Source: Triatoma infestans
Lineage: Eukaryota > Arthropoda > Insecta > Hemiptera > Reduviidae
Length of the DNA stretch: 64,000 bases
Assembly: GCA_011037195.1 (NCBI GenBank)
Contig: JAAEAF010003518.1
Location: 97,908 to 161,907 of the forward strand
Direction of reading: 5' to 3'
The notes beneath the pieces were generated by a model. The model was not told the origin of the DNA, did not search any database, and saw only the letters and a program-made list of their open reading frames with translations. A program made the position numbers and the translations under genes. Shown here in pieces: positions 45,240-57,700 of this stretch (its first letter is position 1; every line of letters starts with the position of its first letter).

Positions 45240-45870
45240 AGGTAATTCTATCTGCATCGAAGAGGGAAGAAGTGTTAGTGGATATGCACGGAGGCATTAC
45301 TGGCGGCCATTTCGGAGTAAAGAAAACATTGGAAAATTGAGGCAGCGGTTCTATTGGGTAGGCTACCACCAGGAAGTTGAAGATTGGTGACGGCGATGCA
45401 CGGAATGTGTAGCGAGCAAAGGACCCAGAAGTAGAACCCGTGGCGCTATGAGGCAGTTCAATGTTGGAGCACCGTTCGGAAGAATAGCTATCAATATAGC
45501 CGGCCCCTTCCCAAAATCTAAAAGGGAAAATCGCTATATACTAGTTGCGGCGGACTACTTCAGCAAGTGGAAGGAGGTGTATGCTTTGCCAACCCAGGAC
45601 ACATCAGCTGTGGCCGAAGCTCTAGTAAATAACCTGTCCAGCCGTTCGGGATTCCTCTGGAATTACATTCCGTTCAAGGGAGAAACTGTGAGTCACTGGT
45701 ACCGTCCACGAGACCCCGGGCCGCACACCAGCCAGCGTTGTGCTTGGAAGAGAACTTCGGCTACCCAGTGACCTTTTATTTGGCAGCCCAGAAGAGAAGG
45801 AAACGGACGTGGACAAGTATGCAGTAGAGCTTCGCCGCAGATTGAGGACCATCCATGGAAAGGTGCACGG
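45240..45870 (+). pseudogene. gypsy integrase fragment
   Basis: The zinc-binding N-terminal part shows HGGITGGHFG and CTECVASKG, with a stop (45388-45390) between. The core begins 'FGRIAINIAGPFPKSKRENR', 'YILVAADYFSKWKEVYALPT'. In active gypsy integrases the first catalytic Asp sits in an (I/M)DIAGP-type block. Here that position reads Asn. The frame is lost after about 45650. No chromodomain or envelope ORF is seen. Confidence 0.75.
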
Positions 45871-46114
45871 ACAAGATGGTGTTGGAAAGTGACCCGATGT
45901 AAAACGCGGTACGATCTACGGGCCAGCGGAAGGACCTTCCAGGGAGGCGAGAAGGTATGGCGAAGGTACGGAAGAAGGGAAGGTCCCCAAAACTTCAAAA
46001 CGATTGGAAAGGACCTTAGAAATCCAAAATGAAGGTCGTACATCTGGTCCGGTTACTGCTTTACGTCACCAGCGATGTTTTTGTTCTTGACGAACAGATC
46101 TGAGAGGGGAGCAG

Positions 46115-46532
46115 TGTAACGCAGCCACGGGTGCCATCTAGGAGAGAAAGCAGGTACCTCAAGTTCTCCTAGTGGCCTCTAGGAACCGCTGACAGCGCAT
46201 TTTAGCTCTTTGTAGAAGAATCGAGAAAGTTCCAGACCATTCTGTACCGGTATAAATAGTGGGACCACAGAGATTTGAGAGAGTTTTCTTGTTAGAAACT
46301 AAGTGTACTTTTGTGAAAAGTGTATAAAAAGTGAACAAAGTGAACTTTTGAGGTTTAAACTGTGAATTAATTTTTATTAAGTGTTGTATTTATAATTTAT
46401 TGTGTAAAACAATAAATTGGTGTTTTTCTTGTTGAAGTTTAGAGTATTTTATCTAAACGAACCCACTTAAAACTAGTTGCAGTAGCTAGTCTAGAGGGAA
46501 AAACGTTAAGTATTTTCCAGAGTGACACAACA
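46115..46532 (+). repeat. gypsy 3' LTR
   Basis: It starts TGTAACGCAGCCACGG after a purine-rich tract (GAGAGGGGAGCAG, 46102-46114, likely the polypurine tract) and ends near 'gagtgacacaaca'. It has a TATA-like TATAAATAG at 46251 and an AATAAA at 46409. The 5' LTR is not in the window, so the borders rest on the TG...CA rule and the tract. Confidence 0.7.
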
Positions 46533-48503
46533 CTTCGCCATACATCACGCACTATAAACAGCTCTAAAAAGCTTCCCTACTCAAAAACCTGAATATATAT
46601 TTTGGCGCATGATACAAAAAATATCCAACATATTTTAAGAAAATATGTTTTCCTTAGCACTTAAAATATTGTATTAGCCCACTCAATTATTAATGCGCAA
46701 AATGCGCCTCAGCTTCGTTCACAATAAATTATTATGCTTCACTCCACAAGTAAATGAGCAACAATTTCCCACCTATTTATTATGATCCCCAATTATTTGC
46801 CTCTTTAATCTACAGAATGAATCTCCATCTACCTCTTGCCCTGTATTTCGTTCACATAAGAAGTTCTCATGAGAGTAGAAGTTATGGTGTTAGATCTGAC
46901 TGCATGAATTTATATCTAAACTATGATATAAATTTACACAGTGAACGAACTAGGAGAAATATTTAGCAAAATGCACATTGCAGCTAAAAATTGCAGCTTT
47001 ATGTGCGAATGTGCTTGTGAGGGCCATTTGCCATTAATAAAATAAAGTAAAGGTATAAAACCTTTATTATAGCGGTTATTGGATAGGGTTATTGGAGCGC
47101 TGTTTTGTTGTTGATATAAACTTTTTCTGTGACTGAAGGATTTTATACCTCAATATAAAAAATTATTGTAAAATATGAAAATGTGGGATTAGTATGCATT
47201 ATTATTATTATTATTTATGTTGGGGACGTAAAGCAATGAACTTAAAGGCACTTTATCCCAGCCACCTCCGAGACCTTCTTAATGTCTATTGGCCTAAAAG
47301 CAACACTGCTCAAAGCTAAGATTTAGATTAAAACAAATTTATTCGAGGGCCAGGTTAACTTAAAAATCGTTAATTACCTTGAAAAAGGACTAAACTTAAT
47401 TTGTTGGTATTCCTTTCACCTATTGCCAGCGGGGTGCAGGGGCTGAAACTCTAAAGCAACGATGGAAATTCTACTGTTTTATATAATATATAAGGTACTG
47501 CGTTTTTTGAAGAACCATTTTTTTTTATATTTTTCAGTTACGGCTCTTATAATTGTTACATTAAAAAAAAAAAAAAATTTCTTCATTAATAGTCCTAATT
47601 AGTCAATTTGATTGAGTAAGCTCAAAGTTGTATTTACATATATTTGACGGGAGTAATAATTATTATACAGATTTTTTAAATTTGGATATGCAAATTATGG
47701 GTTAGAAAGCCCTATGTTCATTTATCTAATTTTTTTTTTAATTAGTAGTAATTTCAGAATTTATATACATTTACTTATTAGTTGTAGGTCAGAAGGGAGT
47801 CCATATACTTTGCTGAACCTAGCTAATTTTAGTAGACTCTTTTAGTGTACAAAGCACAGTGCCTACAAAATCCCTAGATTTCAGCATTTCTTAATATTTA
47901 AAAAGGGCGCTTCACCACTTCCAAAAAAAAAAAAAAAATCTGTTGTATCCTTAATGCCCTAAAAACAAGCTTAAATTTCTCACCCTTTCAAAAAGTGAGA
48001 TCTCTGGACCTTTAATTACTTATTTTTTTACTTTTCTTGTTTTTCTTTCACCCTTTTCGATATAAATCAAGAGTATCTAAATAATTTTCGCATAGCCCTC
48101 ATGCGATCGTTATGAAGAAGATTCTGCAAAAATTACATCAAACTCTTTACTAAGAATTTGTTTATTCTTCACGTTTTGCTTATAAATTTGTTGTGAGTAT
48201 TCAATAAAAAAAAAAAAAATGCTAATTTCTTCTTTTTATTTATTTTGTAACAATAGGAACACTGTATTGAGAGTGTTGATGTTTACAGACTTGTTGAAGC
48301 TATAAAATTCTTTCACTTCATATACAAATTCAAAAGAATGAATTTTATAGGCTACGGCAATTCTATAATTACAATAAATAACCTATATCTAGAACTAGAA
48401 TGATCTATGAAAAAACTAATTAACAATAATCTATATTAAACCTAATGTTGAGCAATGAAAATATTTACAATAGCAATTTAAAATAAATAAATACAAATGG
48501 TAT
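46533..48503. other. no recognisable gene; AT-rich, with homopolymer runs
   Basis: Nothing certain is seen. A 70-codon plus ORF at 46754-46966 has no motif. The block 47215-47470 ('gttggggacgtaaagcaatg', 'cccagccacctccgagacct') is less AT-rich and may be an unidentified repeat. Poly-A/T runs lie at 47520, 47565 and 47925. TTTATTTATTTT at 48237-48248 gives AATAAA on the minus strand, a possible poly-A signal for the ABC gene. Confidence 0.4.
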
Positions 48504-48730
48504 CTATGATACAAATACACCCTTCCTTACCCTAAGAACTATATGAGCAGCTAAACAAAATACTACTATCCAAGCAGTTACTGAGAAGAATCCTTTAAGT
48601 ACAAGTGGATGAGTTACAGCCCATCCTTTGGCAGTCAACGCCCTCATTGCTTCTACCGAATAGGACACTGGGACTGCCCAGCGAAACCAACGGAGTACAA
48701 TATGAGCACCTTGTTGTGGCCAAACCATTC
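48504..48730 (-). CDS. ABC transporter exon i: last exon, helix 6 and C terminus
   Basis: Acceptor TATTTACAG, phase 1 in. MVWPQQGAHIVLRWFRWAVP, VSYSVEAMRALTAKGWAVTH, then a final membrane helix and RVRKGVFVS before TAG at 48504-48506. The Trp-Pro...Gly-x-His-x-x-Leu-Arg and Pro-x-(S/T)-x-(S/T)-x-Glu-(A/S)-(M/L)-Arg pattern is typical of the end of insect ABCH proteins. An internal AGG/GTAAGG could act as a donor, but the stop sits where the family usually ends. Confidence 0.85.
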
Positions 48731-51700
48731 CTGTAAATATAGAAAAAAAATATATATAAATGTCTATATATATTTCATGTTTTTATACTATAGTAACTGA
48801 CAAGTTACAATAAACATTTATCTTGGTTAAAATGGTTACCTGAGAGAAGATATAAAATTAAATTTAGAATAACCAGCTTCAAAAATGAAGAAATAAACTG
48901 AATAAATTTATGTCCGCACCAATCATATTATTGCTGTTTGTGCTAAATTTAGTGAACAAAGATTAAAAATGGTTTGGAAAAGAAACTTTTTCTCAGCAAG
49001 AAATGATAGATTATTTAAATAATCCTTTCCATATATTGTTAAATTAGTTTGTACTATAATGAGATTATTTATTATATAATATATACTGATTCTCTACTGA
49101 TTATCTATCAGCATCACTGCCTTAGTACAGCGTTAGTCTCGCCTCATTATCAGCTACTCCACCTGCTCTTGCAGAGTAGTACAGAATTAGAAAACACTAC
49201 TTCTCAACACTAGTTGCTCATTTCTGCCCAGGCAGAATAAGTAAGAGATTCTAAAAGGGCCAAGCACTGAGCAGAGCGAGAACGGAGTGGATGCTAGGCG
49301 GATGTTATCATGTAAGGTTAGAGCTAGAGTCCCACAACCACCAGAAGAAGAGTAACCACCTGAGGAGTGCTACGCTTCTCCCTGCATCAAGGGCCATGCT
49401 CTCTTTCCCGATCTTAACAAAAAGGAGCTCACCTTGACTATTATATAAATTAACCACAGATTATTTAAAGTGCTAACAACATTTATAAAGGAAGGGATTA
49501 GCACAATGGTTAGCACACTGGACTCTCACGCGGAAGTGACGGGTTCGAGTCCAGCTGCTGCCCTTAGATTTTTTCTTTCTAGTAGCTTCTACAGCTCACT
49601 GTCCGGAGGCCGGCAGTGCACTGAGAAGGCTCCAGGCGCTAATGATCATAGATGTTGACGCGCCTTAAATTACAAAAAAAAAATTATAAATAGATGTTAC
49701 ACAAAATTTATTATGTAATTTTTTTAAAAAAAAAGAAGAAAAAATACAATTAATTTCATACAAAAAAAAGAAGAAGATTTTATGACAAATCCCACTGACA
49801 TAACTGTTGAGCATACTGGTTTTTCATTAAAGAACTCATATATATAAGATTGTTATAATGCTTTGAGAAAGTATGTTCATAATTTGCTATCTGGAAATGT
49901 GAGAAGGATCCTTAGAGAAGAGAAACAGCAAATTAGGCAATTTTACAGATTTTGTTGTATACGAACCTAAATAACTTGTGACTTTGTAGATTTGAGAATC
50001 TTGAAGCATTTGTTACAAGGTCTCATTAATATTAGTATCACTGGTTTTTCCAAATTCTTGCAGTCATAAAGTAAAAATCTGCTCTACGTTGCATATAATT
50101 CATCAAAAATGAAATGATTCTTCCTTTTCCAAAATTTATGATTTTTATAATTAATCCTTGAATTTAGTAAAGCAAATACGGAATTTTTTTTTTGTTTCAT
50201 TTACTTTTTCTTGGGCCTCCTATGCAAACTACCATTCCTTCCTCCTTTACTTGTATGCTTAGTATGTATAAACTGACAAGCCAAAACTGCTAGGCAGATA
50301 AATATTTTTCTTCTGTATATTTGTCTTAATATTATAATTTTGTAAAGCTCATTTCCTTAAATTTCAGGCATTGTGCACCTGTAATGTCTGGCCTAGGTGG
50401 CAGCAACTTTCCTTTTATAATTGCTAGTGTCTTATTTATATACCGTTTTAGTGTATTTAAAAACAATGAAAACAATGATATTAAAAAAAAAAAAAAATGA
50501 GTTGGCCGCTTCTTCAGAATGGTGTAAATCAGACACAACTAAAAATCATCTTGTAAACTAATTACATTTTAAATAGTATCTCCTAGAGAAGAAGATCAAA
50601 ATTTCTCTTTAATGAGGAAGAATTATCTTAAAACTTTAATGTTCTGCTATTTATTTCAACTAATTTTCTATAAAAACTGTTTAAAATATGACGTGTTGTG
50701 CTACTGTAGATATATGTACATATTTACCATTATTAAATACATATTAAACTTTGTGCCTCATAACATGTTTCATTGTACTTTACAGGAAGAAATCAATTAC
50801 TTATTCTGTGTCATACATTAAATAAAATTAGTTGAATTGGCTTTTTTGGTTCATTAATAATTTTTACTGTTCAATATGGATCAATAATTTATTTAAATCT
50901 ATTGACGACTGACTGAAATGATTTAAAAATCTATTTAAATCCAAGTGAAAAGATTTATAAACACTTGCGATCTCTCAGGTAAATGCAGTTTCTTAAATTT
51001 TACATTTTTCTAAGTATTGATGGTGACATTGGCATAAAAAAATGTGAATAATTAAAATAATTTTAAGATAATTATTTAAACTTTCAGACGCAGGGAATTG
51101 AGTATGTGATCATTATATTTAAAACTTTCTTTTTTCAGTCAAGCTTTCGGCAAATTTATTTTGCCTTCTCCAGAGTGAATTCTAACAACATTCATACAAG
51201 TATGTATGTAATTATATATAGACATTGATCTTAAATAATTACCTGATAAGAAAAAATAAGAAAATACACTTCCCAAGCTGGCAAATGTGGCATGCAGCAT
51301 TTTGTCAAATGCCATTGATACCAAGAATCCTAAAATTAAAATAATTTTAATGAGCTATATACAATTTATTTTTAAATAAACATTTGTAATAGGAATTTAT
51401 TTATTTTTTATTCATTTAAGAACGATTGGAATTATTTTCAAAATATATAAATATATTAATGTAAATTATATTTAAAGCATGAATATTTAAATTTATTAAT
51501 ATTGTTAAAATGGTAAAACTTCAAATAAAACTTAATTCTGCTAGATATTGGACACTGAAAGTGGAACATTTGTTAAAATAGGATTCTCAGCTTAATCTAA
51601 TATCTCGCTAAGTACAAATACCAGCAATATTTTATTAAAAGTTCAATTTGAAAACATACATGTCTTTCAATACTAGAATCGGAGAGAGATCTCAATTATG

Positions 51701-54700
51701 TATTTTTTTTTGGAAATGTATGTATTAAGTATGTAATTTTTTTTAACTACCAGTTTGTTTCATTTGCTAGGAAGCAAGGTTTTATCTTTGATTTCGATAA
51801 AAACTTTTGTACTTTTGATGACAACTGTTATACTGTAATAATAGAAGTTTGGACTAGAATAATAGTAATTTCAGTTATTTTACCAAACGCAATTCCACTA
51901 ATTCCTTGGAGTAGTAGCAGAAGAGCTGTACCAATTGGATCGCCAATAAAAGGACTTTCATATATGTAATAGAGGACAATCATTGCTATACTCATCTGTA
52001 ATCCAAGTATAATGATTTGTATAACAGTGTGTGAGATAAACACTTCCACCAAAGTAACACCTAAAAATAAAATCAGTTATCGAGTTTTTATAGTTAACAT
52101 TTATTTAAAAAGTTCCAATGAATGAATTCATCAATATGTCACCTGCTACTAAACTTCTTTCCAATACACCTAATAATTTCTCTTGCACAAGCACTCCTAT
52201 AGTATAAGACATCGGAAGGTAAAAAATTAGCCTGTAATAGAATTATCAAACGCTTTTTTAGAAATATTCAGTCAGCATTATACTTGTAATATTTTTTCTA
52301 GCCTAAGTAATGAATAAAAATTTTAACATAATTGTAAACATTATGGAAGAATTAAAATTTGAAGGAATGAAATTGAGGATCATTCTTTTTTATTTCATTT
52401 AAAATGTTTTTTTAATGAATATAGTGAACGAATGCATCCCTGACATCATTTTATTGAGAGGGATATAGTGGAGAGTGATCTTAAAAAATAAGATCTGTGC
52501 CTCTCAGTGATTAAAAGATAAGGCCTTTGCAGACCTTGCAAGACTATTTCTCTAAGAAATATCAGGATCTGGAAGGTTTTAGGAAGGTGCATACCTCTTG
52601 CTCCAATACACCATATGCGTGCTAGGCTTCTAAACCGTAATCTATAATACTTAGTGAGGATCCCAGTTAAGAGTATGATGCCTTGCTCAGAGTATACTGA
52701 AAAGTCTTAGCTAGTACCAGAAGGGTTCTCGAGGACAATGCTCTCTTGACTTCCTCCTCATTAGTGCTCTAATGAAGAGGCTGATTGCTTATTCAACAAA
52801 AGCGGTCCGGCTCCTTGCCACATTTTAGGTCTTTTCATTATACTCTATACCAACATCTCTGGTTACCAAAAGGGAGTAGGCCTATTATCACTCTCCGTTA
52901 TATCCCTCTCAATAAAATGATGCCAGGGATAAATTTGTTCACTATCTTCATTAAAAAAACATTTTAAATGAAATAAAAAAGAATGATACCCACCTACTAA
53001 GATGTTTCCGTAGCATTTTTGAACTTACAATGCATGAAGTCAGTGCTTTAATGGTGGTCTGACTATCGCTTAACATCACAATTTTTCTCATACCGATAAT
53101 TCGTGGTTGAACATTCATCCTTCCATTACGTAAATTTCGCCTGGAAAATGTTGAGAAACTTGTCGAATGCCTATAAATTCCAAACTTCTTCCTTCAGGAC
53201 GCCGCGACCTATTCGCGTATACCTAATAGTATGCCCCTGGGTGATACTATTCATGACAGATTCATTGTTTCATTAATCATTATTGTGTGACAAATGATTA
53301 TTTAGCCTTCTAGAAAAAGTTTTGACCAAGCTGTATATCATCCCATTCTTAGGGTGTCCTAGAAGGGGTGCCCACAGACAGGCATTCCTATTCTCTGATA
53401 CTAATGCATCTTTCCCTTCCAATACTTTCCCTAGCTTGGCTAATCACTTGACAGAAAAGGGAGAGTCAGAATAATTTTCATCCCGGTTATGTTTTCAAGG
53501 GTTTTCTAATTTGGCCTTTCTCGCCCATGCCACCCATCGTAACTGATTGTAGTCCCATACTCCGCCTGACTATTACCTTAAGCAATTTAGCCGTCATAGG
53601 CAGGCAGGGAGGCAATTTCCTCAAAAACTTCCTGAAGCTATTTATTTTAGCATTGCATCTTTCCTTGCTTTAGATAAAAAGTAGAATGAAAAAGATATAG
53701 AACCTCTCTGCATAGCTTTGCTTAATTAAAGAGTTTCACACTTCGAATCTTAAATTTGACAAATTTTTGCTTGACAAGAGGCACCCAACAATCTTTTATT
53801 CTACTAATAGCTGGAACCCTAAAAGTACTCGAAATGTCTATTTACCTCATCTAAGCCCAGTTATCTAGCCAGTAATCTTAAAATCTCCCTAACAGAGTAT
53901 CTACGCCATGCATGTCCACAATACGTTTTTCGACTTGTGAGATAAGGCACCTTTCTTAATCGACTATTGCATAAAACGTTTTTTAGTAAAACATTTTTAA
54001 GTAAAATTCCTCACTATACTTATACAAGTTCTATTTCTTTCATAAAATATCATACAATTGTGAGTTGAGAATACTCACAGTATAATAATGGCAGGACTTG
54101 CATAATGATTTAAATTAGCTACTGTTTCTCCATAGATTGGTTCCATCATCTAAACAAAACAACATATAGATTATTTACAAAAATATTATTTAGTTCATTA
54201 ATATTTACAATGATATTCTAAATGAATTTACCCTTATTGGTATGTATAACAATTGTTTATGCCATCCGCAATCATCGTACAAATCTTCCATGTATTTAAT
54301 ATATTCACTAAATATATCTATGTTCAGAAGGGTTCCAATATTTTGATCTTAAAAAATAATGCACAGTTAAAAAATAAAATTAGAATTCAAATCAAGATAG
54401 TAAATAACAGAAAAAAAAACAAGCTTAGGTATTAAATATTGAGAATATATTATGATTATTATACAAAAATAAATACTTACTAGACATATCGAGCCAAACG
54501 CTTATAGTACCATGTTCGACAGTGAACCTTTTAGATTGGAGATGGTTAGCTATTTTATCCACAACACTCTGAGTATAATTGGTAGGAATATGTACAACAC
54601 CCCAGACATCATTTTTCTTTGTTGCATAAAAGGCTGATTCCAGGTCATCATATTCTAACTTTAAAAGCAAAACTATATAATTGTATAAGCATTTAGAAGT

Positions 54701-57700
54701 GAAAAAATTATTTGACTATAGTGATATAATATTTTTTTTTTTCTATCACAGTAGACTGATATGAAACTACTTTACTAAATCATTGAATACATTTGTATTT
54801 TTATTGCGTTTTATCTGTACAAGTAAATACAATGGTGTTATCTTTCAATTAAACACCAAGGTTTGAATAAAATTGCCTAAATATGTTAAATAATAGCCAA
54901 TCATGTTTTCAATTAAATGGCATACACATTTAAATAACATATATAACAATAATATTATAACAAATCATTACATAACATTGTAAACTAACTTCTAGAACTA
55001 GTTTAAATATAATCATTGTCAATTCATTAGGAAACATTCTTTAAATTGCATCCCTTAATCTCCTTCTTATTTTTTCATCTTTTTTTTTTAAATAGTTCTA
55101 TGATAGAAAAATGAATATTATTTAATCAGGAGTAAATTGAAACTCTCACTTGGAATCGTGAGGATAATCGTGAACGCAACAACTATAAATTGTCATTTTA
55201 TTCTATTTTCAAATAAAGTATTCCCACATTGCGTACCTCAAAAATTTGTTCATTTTGATAATAAGAATACCTGCCACTTGCAAACTGCAAATTAAATTTA
55301 TCCATCCCAAGCAAGATAGAGTAGTATAATTGAATCCATCATTTTAGAGCATGGGAATGGCAATTTAACTTATGGATTTGCAGTTTCTATTTCTAGTATC
55401 ATAAATACATTTTTTCTCTTTTTTTCATCTGTTGTATCTCAAAAGATGTTCCAATTAACTTAGATATGTACCAAGAAGGTTCATTTATTTTATTTTTAGA
55501 GTTTCTTTTAAGCTAAAACGATATTTTTTGTTTTATTCTCCCCGAGGAAACTATCAAAAAGATATCCTTAAATAAAAGAAATTATTGTTAATTAATAGCC
55601 TAGTTAAAGCTTAAAAAAAAAATTAAATTTAAATACACAAATAGAAATTGACTAAGTGCCTTATTTAAATCAAACAGCAGTTAAGATTCGCTTTGCAAGC
55701 TTATTGTAATTTTTACTTATTTATAGAAATTATAAGAGTAAATCTATAGCGCAAAAGCCGTTGGATTGAATTGGACCAGCGATTTTTATTAGGGGCATGT
55801 GGTAGCACGTTCACATCGTCATTTCGTTCTGACCTTCGCTACCTAAGTTCGCTACTAACTGTAGTTCTCTTTTTTTTTTTTTAACATACTGCGTCAACAC
55901 CGTCTTTGGCCTTACGGGAATTCTTGTACCTAATGCGAATATGCTAGGCACTAGACATAGCGTCAATGCGTTTTGACGTATAAAATCCAGAATTCTGCTC
56001 AATAAGCAAAACATTTAGGTCGTTCATATGAGAAGCCCGGATGGTTAAAAGTGTTCGAATATCAGAATGTAACGATTTTTAAATACAACCAAAATTATGG
56101 ACAAGGAATTCATTTTATTCTTTTATACCGCGAAAAATAATTTTGTATTTAGTAAAATAAATATTGAGGAAATGTATCGTATTGAGAATCAGCACAATTG
56201 AGAAAAGTTAATCGATGATTACTTTCTGTAATTATTATTCAAAGAATTTCTCTCAGAAAAGAGATACGATACACCATTATACCGAAATATCTGCTTCCCA
56301 TTGGATAGTTAGGCAACATGTTGTATAAATTAGCTCTTAATGATATAAACTTAAATAAATTAAGGAATTTCATAAACAAATCGTTTCATATTTAACTTTA
56401 TCGCGAACTACTCGTATTCAAGAAACTTGAACCAGTTCACCTAATCCATACTAATAAGTTACCACTTGGCATATGGTGATGGCATATGGAAATAATAAAC
56501 AACTGAAGTAAAAGAGGAACGTTAAGCTTTAAAAGATGGAATGGAAGTCATAAGATGTTTTTGTAAAACATTTTTAATGATTAAAGATAATGAGGCATCC
56601 GAAGCGGATGAGGTTGATAATTCAGAAGAAGACTAGCTGCAATGCCTGAGCATTGCTGGCGAGTCCAGGAATGGGCTGAAAGAAGTGGCGTGTATTTTTC
56701 CCAATAGGCTTTAGTATCAAGGGGCAGTAGTACCAGTGCAAAGCTATTAGGTGTAGAAGGCTAAATGAAAAGAGCCTATATTTTATTTATAAATTATTAA
56801 AAAATAAGTTTAATATTATCTCGACGAACATAATTTAATGCGGTAAGCTGACTTTTGTGAAAAACTCTAATTTAAGGTGATTCACTACCATGTATCGACA
56901 CTTCTCATGACTTTATTGCAATGTAAAAATGGTGGAATGGTTTATATCTAATTACCTTACTTATTCAATGAATATTAATTCCTTTTCCTAGAAATGAAAT
57001 TCAATAACTAATAAAATATCACATAATATAAACTAAATAGTAAATTTCGAAAAAATAATTTTAATAAATTTTAAAATTATACTTACTATAACCATTGAAC
57101 TACTGTACAATTGTTTTACAAATCTACAGCCCATAACGTATGTTAAGTTACATCCTGGTAAGGCTTGTTTAAGTAAACAGTTATAAACACCATTTGAATC
57201 TTCTTCATTTACTACTGCAATTTTCAATCCAGTGGGATTATGGCCAATTGCAATATTGAATAATAGCGTTATCGTTAATGGCAGTCCAAAAAGAAATAAA
57301 AGCATTCTGAAACAATAAAAGAAAAGCTGAAAATTTTATTATTTAAAAATAAGTTTAATTTAATTAACAAGCTTTTATGAAGAGGCTACCAAGATACATC
57401 AGCTTTGATTTGCTGCTACTACCATATAATTAATAAATAAACCAATTAATTACTTACAGAATTAGATCTAAGAGCTAAGTCTGATTGAAAGAGAATAGTT
57501 TATAAAATACGCAATTGCCTCTAAATCATAAGGATACCTTATTTTGATTTGAATAATAGTCAAACAAGCTGTGCGAGGGCTATAGCGATAGAAAACCGGA
57601 TAGAATAAAAGTAGTTCTTTAAAATTCAGTGTTTTAACATTACTGCTTGGGCATTTAAATTTTACAGATGCAGATAAAGGACTTTTCAAATTCAATTTTT

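Larger units (their letters stand above)
37592..46532 (+). mobile_element. Ty3/gypsy LTR retrotransposon, 5'-truncated, split by a LOA-like LINE
   Basis: The gag C-terminal part (37690-37986), nucleocapsid, protease, RT and integrase remnants (43611-45870) and the 3' LTR (46115 to about 46532) share one orientation. No 5' LTR, primer-binding site or early gag is visible before 37690. RNase H is deleted between RT and integrase. The LOA-like LINE occupies 37987-43598. The copy is dead. Confidence 0.8.

Noticed and set aside
49488..49570. A true tRNA gene
   Set aside because: A and B boxes are present, but the acceptor stem does not pair and the sequence continues into the SINE body and tail.
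57468..57695. Minus-strand ORF next to ABC exon b
   Set aside because: Lies upstream of exon b inside the intron, has no membrane or ABC motif, and its splice borders do not fit the phases.
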